64,000 nt of DNA, from the NCBI RefSeq assembly GCF_027627575.1, contig NZ_CP114065.1, forward strand, positions 1,054,001 to 1,118,000. Reading direction: 5' to 3'. Under the pieces are notes generated by a model that was not told the origin of the DNA, did no database searches, and worked only from the letters and a program-made list of their open reading frames with translations. The DNA is from Kribbella sp. CA-293567 (GTDB lineage Bacteria > Actinomycetota > Actinomycetes > Propionibacteriales > Kribbellaceae). Position numbers and translations under genes: made by a program. Shown piece by piece: positions 25,760-34,024 of this stretch (within the stretch, counting starts at the first letter, position 1; each line of letters opens with the position of its first letter).

Positions 25760-26633
25760 GACGATCGGCCGCCCGCTCGCCGGGACCCGTGGTACGACGT
25801 ACGGCTGGACGCGGGTGAAACCGCTGCTGATCCACGTCGCGCTGGCATCGGCCGCGCTGGTGATGCTCTATCCGGTGATCTGGATGGTGGTCAGCTCGCT
25901 GCGGCCCGGCAACGAGATCTTCCGCGAGCCGGGGATCCTGGTGCGGGACCTGCAGATCAGTAACTACCAGGCCGGCTGGAACGCGCTGACCGAGCCGTTC
26001 ACCCGGTACCTGCTGAACTCGGCGGCGGTGGTGTTCGGCGCGATCCTCGGCAACCTGGTGAGCTGCTCGATGGCGGCGTACGCGTTCGCCCGGCTGGAGT
26101 TCACCGGCAAGCGGTTCTGGTTCGCGATCATGCTGGTGACGATCATGCTGCCGATCCACGTGGTGATCGTGCCGCAGTACATCCTGTTCTCGCAGGCGGG
26201 CTGGATCAACACGTTCCTGCCGCTGGTGGTGCCGAAGCTGCTGGCCACCGACGCGTTCTTCGTCTTCCTGATGGTGCAGTTCATCCGCGGCATCCCGCGC
26301 GAGCTGGACGAGGCGGCCCGGATCGACGGCTGCGGCAAGGCCGGCATCTTCCTGCGGGTGATCCTGCCGTTGATGGTGCCGGCGCTGGCGACCACGACGA
26401 TCTTCACGTTCATCTGGACCTGGAACGACTTCTTCAGCCAGCTGATCTACCTGACCGATCCCAAGATGTACACCGTGCCGGTCGCGCTGCGATCGTTCGT
26501 CGACTCGACCGCCAGTACCAACTGGGGCTCGATGTTCGCGATGTCGGTCGTCTCTCTGGTCCCGGTCTTCCTCGCCTTCCTGCTCGGCCAGCGGTTCCTG
26601 GTCAAGGGCATCGCCACCACCGGCATCAAGTAA
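25749..26633 (+). CDS. Carbohydrate ABC transporter permease (MalG type)
   Basis: 294 residues, six helices, EAA loop DEAARIDGCGKAGIFLRVIL at about 192-211. Second channel subunit of the importer. No ATPase gene follows; as with the first importer, a shared ATPase from elsewhere must energise it (established for many CUT1 systems that use MsmK). Confidence 0.94.
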   Translation: MTTETIGRPLAGTRGTTYGWTRVKPLLIHVALASAALVMLYPVIWMVVSSLRPGNEIFREPGILVRDLQISNYQAGWNALTEPFTRYLLNSAAVVFGAILGNLVSCSMAAYAFARLEFTGKRFWFAIMLVTIMLPIHVVIVPQYILFSQAGWINTFLPLVVPKLLATDAFFVFLMVQFIRGIPRELDEAARIDGCGKAGIFLRVILPLMVPALATTTIFTFIWTWNDFFSQLIYLTDPKMYTVPVALRSFVDSTASTNWGSMFAMSVVSLVPVFLAFLLGQRFLVKGIATTGIK

Positions 26634-26654
26634 TCCCCGCGAAAGGTGCAATCC

Positions 26655-27971
26655 ATGCCGCTCACTCGCAAGGCGCCACGACGGTTACGCGCCCTGGCCG
26701 CGGTCGCGATCGCGACCACCCTGCTCACCGCCAGTGCTTGCGGCGGTGACTCCGGTGGCGGCGGGAACGCCGACGGCGAGGTCACCCTCCGCTTCAACTG
26801 GTGGGGCTCGGACGCCCGGCACAAGATCACCCAGGACGTGATCGACTCGTTCCAGAAGGAGAACCCGACGATCAAGATCAAGGGCGAGTACGGCGAATGG
26901 GCCGGCTACTGGGACAAGCTCGCCACCACCGTCGCCGCCAACGACGCGCCGGACGTCATCCAGATGGACGAGAAGTACCTGCGCGAGTACGCCGACCGCG
27001 GCGCGCTGCTCGACCTGAAGAAGGCCGACGGGCTGGACACCGGCAAGTTCGAGCCGGAGACGCTCGGGGCCGGTGAGTTCGACGGTGGGCTGTACGGGCT
27101 GAGCGCGGGCATCAACGCGTTCACGCTGGTGGCGAACCCGGCGGTCTTCAAGGCGGCCGGCGTACCGTTGCCCGACGACAGGACCTGGACCTGGGACCAG
27201 TACACCCAGATCGCCGCGCAGATCACCGCCAAGCTCAACGGCAAGGGCTGGGGCACGGCGCCGTACGGGGCCAACGACGCGAGCCTGAACATGTGGGCGC
27301 GGCAGCGTGGGGAGTCGCTGTTCACCAAGGACGGCAAGCTCGGGGTCAGCCAGGAGAAGCTGACCGAGTTCTGGACCCAACTGCTGGCGATGCAGCAGTC
27401 GAAGGCGACGTCGACGCCGGAGTTCGCCGCCCAGGACATGACCGCGCCGCTCGACCAGACCGGGATGGCGACCGGGAAGCTCGCGATGAGCTACCAGTGG
27501 AGCAACCAGCTGAACGCGCTGAGCAAGGCATCGGGTCAGCAGCTCAAGCTGCTGCGGCTGCCCAGTGTCACCGGCAAGGCGAGCGAGAACGGCGCCTACT
27601 ACAAGGGCTCGATGTTCTGGTCGATCTCGTCGCGGTCGAAGCACCCGAAGGAGGCGGCGAAGTTCGTCAGCTACCTGGCCAACAGCACGGCCGCCGGCAA
27701 CCTGCTGCTGGCCGAGCGCGGCGTACCGCCGAACACGGAGATCCGCGCCGCCGTCGTCGCCAAGCTGCAGCCGGCCGACGCCGCGTCGCAGGCGTTCATC
27801 CAGGAGATCTCGTCGGAGCTCGGCGAGCCGTCCCCGCCGCCGCCGGTCGGCGGTGGTCAGGTCGAGAAGATCATCCAGCGCTACACCACCGAGGTGATGT
27901 TCGGCCGGCAGAAACCCGACCAGGCGGCCAAGGGCTTCATCGAGGAGATCAACGGGGAGCTGACCAAATAG
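26655..27971 (+). CDS. Extracellular sugar-binding lipoprotein (ABC transporter)
   Basis: 438 residues from ATG 26655, preceded by GAAAGG at 26641-26646. Signal peptide with lipobox TASAC, then a Gly/Asp-rich linker and a solute-binding fold (VTLRFNWWGSDARHKIT; VIQMDEKYLREYADRG). It lies 21 bp after the permeases, an unusual order since the binding protein normally leads such operons. The substrate is unknown; the downstream oxidoreductase and PmoA-type protein belong to the same sugar unit. Confidence 0.93.
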   Translation: MPLTRKAPRRLRALAAVAIATTLLTASACGGDSGGGGNADGEVTLRFNWWGSDARHKITQDVIDSFQKENPTIKIKGEYGEWAGYWDKLATTVAANDAPDVIQMDEKYLREYADRGALLDLKKADGLDTGKFEPETLGAGEFDGGLYGLSAGINAFTLVANPAVFKAAGVPLPDDRTWTWDQYTQIAAQITAKLNGKGWGTAPYGANDASLNMWARQRGESLFTKDGKLGVSQEKLTEFWTQLLAMQQSKATSTPEFAAQDMTAPLDQTGMATGKLAMSYQWSNQLNALSKASGQQLKLLRLPSVTGKASENGAYYKGSMFWSISSRSKHPKEAAKFVSYLANSTAAGNLLLAERGVPPNTEIRAAVVAKLQPADAASQAFIQEISSELGEPSPPPPVGGGQVEKIIQRYTTEVMFGRQKPDQAAKGFIEEINGELTK

Positions 27972-27972
27972 T

Positions 27973-27987
27973 GTTGCTTCGAGCAAC
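27973..27987 (+). terminator. Short hairpin between binding-protein and oxidoreductase genes
   Basis: GTTGCT-TCG-AGCAAC: six-base perfect arms and a three-base loop, starting two bases after the stop codon. No T-run. It may attenuate reading into the downstream genes or protect the 3' end of the abundant binding-protein message. Confidence 0.45.
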
Positions 27988-27996
27988 TGATTGCGA

Positions 27997-29193
27997 ATGA
28001 CCGGGGTTCCTCCGGGCGCCGGGGCGGCGCCCGGAGGCCTCCCCGGCAGCGGACGGGAAGCTGCCGGTGGGTTGCCGCGGGTGGCTGTCGTGGGCATTCA
28101 CGGGCACGGCGCTTCGCATGTCCGGCAGGCGTTGCGGCTGGCGGACGCCGGGCGCTGTGAGTTCGTAGCGGTAGCCGATCCCCGCCCTCCGGCGACGGAC
28201 CAGCTGACCCGGTCGTCTGCTTCCGCCGGGACTCCCGCTGTGCATCCGGATCTGCCGGCGCTGCTGGCGGCCGAGCAGGTGGACGTCGTCGTACTGTGCA
28301 CCCCGATCCACACCCACGCGACGCTGGCGGAACTCGCCCTCCGCGCCGGTGCGGACGTGTTGCTGGAGAAGCCGCCGGTCGCCTCGATCGAGGAATTCGA
28401 CCACCTGACAGAGGTGCTGAGCGAGACGGGGAGGCGCTGCCAGGTCGGGTTCCAGGCGCACGGGTCCGGCGCGGTGCGGGCTCTCGCCGGGATGGTTGCC
28501 GAGGGCGCCTTGGGCGAGATCCGGGGGATCGGCGTGACCGGGACCTGGGTGCGGGCGCAGGCGTACTGGCAGCGGGCGAAATGGGCCGGCCGGCGGACGC
28601 TCGACGGCGTACCGGTGGTGGACGGGGCGGTGACCAATCCCTTCGCGCACGCGGTCGCCGCCGCGCTGCTGGTGGACGGCTCGGCCCGGGCCGACCAGAT
28701 CGCGCAGGTGGAGACCGAGCTGTTCCGGGCCAACCCGATCGAGGCCGACGACACCTCGACGGTTCGGATCCGGACCACCCGCGGTACCAGCATCGTCGCC
28801 GCCTTCACCCTTTGCGCGGCGGAGAACTCGCCGCCGCGGGTGACGGTCTACGGTTCCCGGCGCTCCGCCGTACTGCGGTACACGACCGACGAACTCGTGC
28901 TCGGCGCGACGACCACGCAGTACGGGCGGGAAGAGTTGCTGGACAACCTTCTCGACCATCGGCGCGACGGCGTTGCGTTGCTCTCGCCACTGGAGTCGAC
29001 CGGTGGATTCACCCGGGTGCTCGACGCGGTCCGGTCGGCGTCTGCGCCGGCGCGGATCGCCGACGAACTGGTGCGGTGGGAAGGCAGCGGCGACGAGCGG
29101 CACCCCGTCGTACCGGGAGTGGAGAAGTGGATCGAGCAGGCAGCCGAGCGGCAGGCGCTGTTCAGTGAGCTCGGTACGCCGTGGACAAGTTGA
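27997..29193 (+). CDS. Gfo/Idh/MocA-family oxidoreductase
   Basis: 398 residues from ATG 27997 (a TTG two codons earlier is possible; neither has a clear ribosome-binding site). The Rossmann motif VAVVGIHGHGASHV lies near residue 30, after an unusual Gly/Pro-rich lead of about 27 residues. The family motif EKPPVASIEEFDHL has the catalytic-loop lysine near residue 128. The C-terminal alpha/beta domain is complete. These NAD(P)-dependent enzymes oxidise sugars, inositols or sugar acids. It follows an ABC importer and precedes a PmoA/DUF6807 gene, a recurrent trio in sugar loci. The exact substrate is unknown. Confidence 0.88.
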   Translation: MTGVPPGAGAAPGGLPGSGREAAGGLPRVAVVGIHGHGASHVRQALRLADAGRCEFVAVADPRPPATDQLTRSSASAGTPAVHPDLPALLAAEQVDVVVLCTPIHTHATLAELALRAGADVLLEKPPVASIEEFDHLTEVLSETGRRCQVGFQAHGSGAVRALAGMVAEGALGEIRGIGVTGTWVRAQAYWQRAKWAGRRTLDGVPVVDGAVTNPFAHAVAAALLVDGSARADQIAQVETELFRANPIEADDTSTVRIRTTRGTSIVAAFTLCAAENSPPRVTVYGSRRSAVLRYTTDELVLGATTTQYGREELLDNLLDHRRDGVALLSPLESTGGFTRVLDAVRSASAPARIADELVRWEGSGDERHPVVPGVEKWIEQAAERQALFSELGTPWTS

Positions 29194-29218
29194 CCAACCA
29201 GAATCGGAGCTTCGACAG

Positions 29219-30130
29219 ATGACGCAGAACCTCGGTTGCACCCATGCCGTCGGCCGGTCGATCCAGGTGACGGCGGCGGGCCGCGAGCTGTTCACCTACG
29301 TGTACCGGCCGAGCGACCCGCAACTGGAGTCGCCGCGGCCCTACCTGCATCCGATCCGTACCCTCGGCGGTGACCTGGTGTCGGTCTACCGGCCGCACGA
29401 CCACGTCTGGCACAAGGGGATGACCTGGTCGCTGCCGCACTTCGGGCACGACAACTTCTGGGGCGGACCGACGTTCTCGCGCGAGCACGGCTATCAGCAG
29501 CTCGCCAACAACGGCTCGATGGACCACGAGCGGATCGACGCGCTGGACGTGTCGGATGAGCTGGTCCGGTTCTCCCACCAGCTGGCCTGGCACAAGCAGG
29601 CCGGCGCCCACGTCGTCGACGAACAGCGGATGCTGACGACGCGGCTGTCGGAGGACGGCTGGGTGCTGGTCTACGAGACGGCGATGACGAACGTCTCCGG
29701 TGAGTCCGTCCAGATCGGCAGCCCGACCACGGCCGGCCGCGAGAACGCGGGGTACGGCGGTCTGTTCTGGCGCGGCCCGCGCTCCTTCACCGGCGGCACC
29801 GTGCTCGCTCCCCAAGGCCTCGGTGGCGACGAGCTCCGTGGTCAGCGGGCCGCGTGGATGGGCTTCTCCGGCAAGCACGACAGCATCGACCGCGCGTCCA
29901 CCCTGATCATCGCCGACGCCGCCGGCAACCCGAACCACCCACCCGAGTGGTTCGTCCGCTCCGAGGACTTCGCGGCGGTCTGCCCGGCGCCGTTCTTCTC
30001 GGAAGAACTCCCGTTCGCTTCCGGCGAGACCCTCACCTTCCGCTACGCGACCCTCGTCGCCGACGGCGGGTCGGACGACGCCCGGGCCACCAACCTGGCC
30101 ACCCAGGCGCAGAAGGCGCTCACGACCTGA
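29219..30130 (+). CDS. PmoA / DUF6807 family protein
   Basis: 303 residues from ATG 29219. A single beta-rich domain with a His-rich N-terminal signature (YLHPIRTLGGDLVSVYRPHDHVWHKG region, about residues 40-65) and DNFWGGPTF (about 72-80), which probably form a metal- or sugar-binding site. A GRENAGYGGLFWRGPRSF block follows. Members are often encoded next to Gfo/Idh/MocA oxidoreductases and sugar importers, as here, but no enzyme activity is firmly established. No signal peptide is seen. Confidence 0.8.
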   Translation: MTQNLGCTHAVGRSIQVTAAGRELFTYVYRPSDPQLESPRPYLHPIRTLGGDLVSVYRPHDHVWHKGMTWSLPHFGHDNFWGGPTFSREHGYQQLANNGSMDHERIDALDVSDELVRFSHQLAWHKQAGAHVVDEQRMLTTRLSEDGWVLVYETAMTNVSGESVQIGSPTTAGRENAGYGGLFWRGPRSFTGGTVLAPQGLGGDELRGQRAAWMGFSGKHDSIDRASTLIIADAAGNPNHPPEWFVRSEDFAAVCPAPFFSEELPFASGETLTFRYATLVADGGSDDARATNLATQAQKALTT

Positions 30131-30145
30131 AGGTCCGTTGCCCGG

Positions 30146-31108
30146 TCAGGGAAGGGAGGCGGAGGCGCCGCCGTCGATCACCTGGGCTGATCCGGTCATG
30201 AACGGGTAGCGGTCGGAGGTGAGGTCGAGGACGAAGGCGGCGACCTCCTCGGGTCTGCCGATCCGGCCGGCGGCAGGGGCCCGGGACCGGGCGACGACGG
30301 CGATGCCCGCGCGGTAGACGCTCTCGGGGACCCCCTCGGTGCCGGAGACCTTGCGGACCATCTCCGTGTCGACGATGCCGGGCAGGACGGCGTTGACCCG
30401 GATGCCGTCGGCGCCGTAGTCGAGGGCCGCTGCCTGCATCAGGCCGAGGAGCGCGTGCTTGCTGGCGCCGTACGCCGCGAATCCCTGCCGGACGGCCAGC
30501 GAGTTGATGGACGCGGTGATCAGCACGGTGCCGCCGCCTGCTTCGAGCAGGTGCGGGATCGAGTGCTTGAGGGTGAAGAACGCACCCCGGACATTGGTGG
30601 TCTGGATGTCGTCCCACTCGGCCGTGGCCACTTCGTGCAGCCGTTCGATGCTGTGGACACCCGCGTTGCTGAAGACCACGTCCAACCGGCCGTAGCGGTT
30701 GGCGATGCTGTCAGCGAAGCGGCGTACCTGGTCCTCCACTCTGACGTCGGCCCGCAGATAGGTCGCTTCGTGGCCGGCTGTCCGGATCTCCTGCTCCACC
30801 TGCCGGCCGCGATCCTCCCGCCGCCCGCAGAATCCGACCTTGGCGCCCTCGGCGGCGAAGGCGAGTGCGGCCGCGCGCCCGATGCCAGAAGTCGCGCCGG
30901 TGATCAGGACCACCTTGCCGGCGAATCTCGCGCCGTCGGCCGGGGCCGCGGTCATCCGTGGGCCGGTATCCGCAGTGAGCCGGCCGCCGACGGCACCTGC
31001 CGCGCCGGCTACCAGGGCGCCGGTCGCAGCCGCGCCGACCATGGCCCGCCGCCGGTACCGTCGAGCCGGTTCGCCGGTCTCGGCCGTCTCTTGCTGGTTG
31101 TCAGTCAT
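30146..31108 (-). CDS. SDR-family oxidoreductase with Tat-like N-terminal signal/anchor
   Basis: 320 residues from ATG 31108. Residues 1-60 carry a basic RRYRRRAMVG stretch followed by a hydrophobic helix (about 22-42), resembling a twin-arginine signal or anchor. This is unusual for a classical short-chain dehydrogenase. The catalytic domain has the cofactor motif GATSGIG (71-77), NAG near 150, and the active-site YGASK near 221-225. It would be an NAD(P)-dependent alcohol/ketone oxidoreductase; the substrate is unknown. It converges with the PmoA gene (15-bp gap) and is divergent from the kinase at 31335. Confidence 0.87.
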   Translation of the reverse strand: MTDNQQETAETGEPARRYRRRAMVGAAATGALVAGAAGAVGGRLTADTGPRMTAAPADGARFAGKVVLITGATSGIGRAAALAFAAEGAKVGFCGRREDRGRQVEQEIRTAGHEATYLRADVRVEDQVRRFADSIANRYGRLDVVFSNAGVHSIERLHEVATAEWDDIQTTNVRGAFFTLKHSIPHLLEAGGGTVLITASINSLAVRQGFAAYGASKHALLGLMQAAALDYGADGIRVNAVLPGIVDTEMVRKVSGTEGVPESVYRAGIAVVARSRAPAAGRIGRPEEVAAFVLDLTSDRYPFMTGSAQVIDGGASASLP

Positions 31109-31334
31109 CTGCCCCAGGCCTTCTGCTCGGTTCCGGCCTGTTGTCGGCCGGCCAACTCCTGCAGCGTAGGAACGCTGAGACCGCCCCGGCATCTGCTGGA
31201 CGGCCGGTCTTGCTCTGCCGGTCGTCCGCCCGTACTACGACCTCCGACCTAGGCCGGAGGTCGGATCCAGCGGGGCCTGGTGTCTGATGACGGCCCTCGT
31301 AGTCATGTGCTCCACTGGGGAGGTGCGCTCCCGA

Positions 31335-32564
31335 GTGACGGACAGCCTGTCTGTCAGGTCTCAGCCTGCTGGGGGTCAGTCGACCTCCCGGCAGTTGTTG
31401 CCTGCCTCCACCTGGATGACGGTCCTGGTCGGGGTCAGCTGCCTGCTGATGGCGATCAGCCGCAGTTCCAGTTCATTGCCTTGGGCAACCGTTTTGCTGG
31501 TGCTCACTCCGGTGGGACTGCTGGTCCTGCAACTGCTGATCGGCCGGCAGTACGGCGATCGGCCGCCGGCGGTCCTCGCGGCCGGTGCCATCGCCGCCCA
31601 GCTCGGCGTGATCGAGCTGGTCGCGCGACTGGAGGGGCAGAGCATCGCTTCGCTGCTCTTTCTCGCGCTCCCGTTTCCGGCCGTGTTCTGGCTCGGGGCT
31701 CGGGCCGGTTTCGTGGTCGGTGCTGTCATCCTGACCTTGTTCACGGTCAGGTTCGCGGCGACCAAGCCGCAGTGGCGGGCGGATGCGGACACGCAGCACG
31801 GCTACCTGCTCTTCGCGATCGCTGTCGTGCTGGTCACCGGGATCGCCCTGCTGGTCCGGCAGGAGCGAACCAGCCGGGAGCGGGCCGAGCACCTGCTCCG
31901 TGATCTCGGTGCTTCCCATCGTCAACTGGTCGAGTCGCAGGGCCGGGTCGCCGAGCTGGCCACGATCGAGGAACGCAACCGGCTGGCCCGGGACATCCAT
32001 GACAGCCTGGGCCACTACCTCACGGTGATCAGTGTCCAGTTGGAGAAGGCGCAGTTGCTGGTCGCCGAAGATCCGGTGGCCGTGACCGCGGCGGTCGGCA
32101 ACGCGAAGCGACTCGCCGATCAGGCCCTCGCCGACGTCCGGGAGTCCGTCGGGGCCCTGCGCAAGGACGAGGCTCCCTTCCTGCTGGAGCCGACGCTGCG
32201 CGGCATGGTGGCCGACCTGGGAGTGCTGCCACTCGACCTCAGTCTGCGGATCACCGGCAACGAGCAACACTATTCGAGGCAGCAGTTGCTGGCGCTGTAC
32301 CGCGCTGTCCAGGAAGGCCTCACGAACGTGCAGCGTCATGCCCGGGCCAGTCGGGCGCACGTGCTCGTCGAACTGACCGAGGTGGCCGCGTCGGTGACGG
32401 TGGACGATGACGGTATCGGTCCACCGGACGGTCCTGGGGTCGGTCTGCGGGGAGTGCGGGAGCGGTTGGAGCTGGTCAGCGGCCGGCTGGTGCTGACGAC
32501 CGCACCAGGAGGAGGTACCCGGATGTCGGTCACGATTCCCCGGACACAGGCAAGGGAGACTTGA
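31335..32564 (+). CDS. Sensor histidine kinase (NarL type)
   Basis: 409 residues from GTG 31335, chosen because a GGGGAGG lies 11 bp upstream; starts at 31287 (ATG) or 31323 are alternatives. Five or so membrane helices at about 25-165, then HisKA_3 with phospho-acceptor H222 (LARDIHDSLGHYL), and a HATPase domain (VQEGLTNVQRHARA; DDGIGPPDGPGVGLRGVRERL). It is followed after 4 bp by its response regulator. The 226-bp gap before it contains the divergent promoters of this system and the SDR gene. Confidence 0.92.
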   Translation: MTDSLSVRSQPAGGQSTSRQLLPASTWMTVLVGVSCLLMAISRSSSSLPWATVLLVLTPVGLLVLQLLIGRQYGDRPPAVLAAGAIAAQLGVIELVARLEGQSIASLLFLALPFPAVFWLGARAGFVVGAVILTLFTVRFAATKPQWRADADTQHGYLLFAIAVVLVTGIALLVRQERTSRERAEHLLRDLGASHRQLVESQGRVAELATIEERNRLARDIHDSLGHYLTVISVQLEKAQLLVAEDPVAVTAAVGNAKRLADQALADVRESVGALRKDEAPFLLEPTLRGMVADLGVLPLDLSLRITGNEQHYSRQQLLALYRAVQEGLTNVQRHARASRAHVLVELTEVAASVTVDDDGIGPPDGPGVGLRGVRERLELVSGRLVLTTAPGGGTRMSVTIPRTQARET

Positions 32565-32568
32565 GCCG

Positions 32569-33243
32569 ATGGGGACCAGCGAGAACCTCCGGTTGCTGAT
32601 CGTCGACGACCAGGAACTGATGCGGGACGGGCTGACCGCCATCCTCGAACGACAGCCCGGTATCGAGGTGGTGGCGACCGCCGCTGACGGCGCCGAGGCA
32701 CTGCGCCTGGTGGAGGAACTCGTCCCCGACGTGGTGCTGATGGATGTGCGGATGCCGGTCATGGACGGGGTGCAGGCAACGGCCGAGATCGTCCGTAGCA
32801 GGCCGGCCGTCAAGGTGGTGATGCTGTCCACCTTCGATGACGACGACCATGTGACGAGGGCGTTGCAGGTGGGCGCCACTGGCTACCTGCTGAAGAATCT
32901 CCCGGCCCGGGACCTCGCGGAAGCCGTCCGGCTGGCCAGCCGTGGTGTCCTGCAACTGGCGCCCGCGGCCGCGGCCAAGGTGGTCGCCGCGCTTTCTTCG
33001 GCCGCCCTCGGTTCATCGCCCAGGGAGTTGCCCGCCGAGCTCGCGCGGCTCACCGATCGCGAGCAGGAGGTCCTGCGGCTGGTCGCGGTCGGCGCCAACA
33101 ACCGCGAGATCGCCCGGGACCTGGTGATCTCCGAAGGCACGGTCAAGAGCCACATCTCCAGCATCCTGGGCCAGCTCAACCTCAGGGACCGGACCCAGCT
33201 GGCCGTTTTCGTCCACCAGAATTTGCCCCAGCGCTCAGATTAG
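32569..33243 (+). CDS. NarL/FixJ-family response regulator
   Basis: 224 residues. Receiver domain with phospho-acceptor D59 (VLMDVRMPVMDG) and a conserved lysine in YLLKNL. A LuxR-type helix-turn-helix lies near residues 160-215 (LTDREQEVLRLVAVGANN). Partner of the kinase 4 bp upstream. Targets unknown. Confidence 0.95.
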   Translation: MGTSENLRLLIVDDQELMRDGLTAILERQPGIEVVATAADGAEALRLVEELVPDVVLMDVRMPVMDGVQATAEIVRSRPAVKVVMLSTFDDDDHVTRALQVGATGYLLKNLPARDLAEAVRLASRGVLQLAPAAAAKVVAALSSAALGSSPRELPAELARLTDREQEVLRLVAVGANNREIARDLVISEGTVKSHISSILGQLNLRDRTQLAVFVHQNLPQRSD

Positions 33244-33251
33244 TTGCCGAG

Positions 33252-33794
33252 TCAGAGGAGTTGCCCGGCTGCCTCGCGGAGAGCGTCCAGTTCGTGCTGC
33301 GCCCAGCCTTCGCCGACGGACTGGCGACCCCGGTGAAGTCGGCGGCGCGATAGCCCGTGCCCGACAGGTCGAAGTCGTGGAGCGAGAGGCCGTCGTCGGA
33401 AACCAGGATGTTGTCGAGGCTGACATCGCCATGACAGACACCCCGGCCCAAGGCATCGGAGTACTGGGCCAGGTGACTCCGTACTGCGTTGCCGAGACCT
33501 CGCAGCAGGTTTTCCTCCGCGGGGGCAAGGATCTCCTCCCAGTCCGGCTCGGGCTGCGAACGAGGCGCGGAGGAGCCGGCCGGAAAGCTCTGTCTCCCAA
33601 AGGATTTTGGTCGCTGTTCGCCCATCGGCTCGGTACAGCTCGAGCACGAAGCGGGCGTCTGTGGTGGTCAGTTCGTACACGTCGTTGACCAGTGAGCGCA
33701 GCAGCGTGCAGCCGGTGAAATCGAGGCGGTGGACCGCGCTCAGCCGAGCGCGCAGCGCCGCTGGATCCGGAAGTGAGCGAAGGGTTGGGATCAC
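33252..33794 (-). pseudogene. Aminoglycoside-phosphotransferase-family gene, deleted and frameshifted
   Basis: Reading the minus strand from 33794, the N-lobe start is recognisable (ALRARLSAVHRLDF; VYELTTTDARFVLELYRADG). After about residue 70 the rest of the ATP-binding lobe is missing and the family sequence continues in another frame (PDWEEILAPAEENLLRG; then the catalytic loop VCHGDVSLDNILVSDDG and HDFDLSGTGYR). The very end (QHELDALREAAGQLL) returns to the first frame. One deletion and two frame changes are needed, so no working kinase is made. The catalytic HGDxxxDN residues survive in the second frame. Confidence 0.8.
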
Positions 33795-34024
33795 CGTCGT
33801 GACGGTACTGCGACGGCTCCCTCGGCGCCGGTGGATTTTGCCGATGGCAGGTGTGAAGCGGACCCTGGTGGGGGAGGTAGGGGGAGCGGTAGGAAATCGT
33901 TTCCGGTATCGCCTCCCCTGAAGGGCCCGGGAACCGGTAGCCTCATCCAGCCACCTGGGGAGGCATCGCAGGAACCATCACCGACGAACTGCCGGAGAGC
34001 CCAAACCGGTCAGGAGACCACGTC

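Noticed and set aside
33182..33625. Separate 147-residue kinase gene
   Set aside because: It contains only the C-lobe of the phosphotransferase and continues the family sequence from the other frame; part of the same broken gene.
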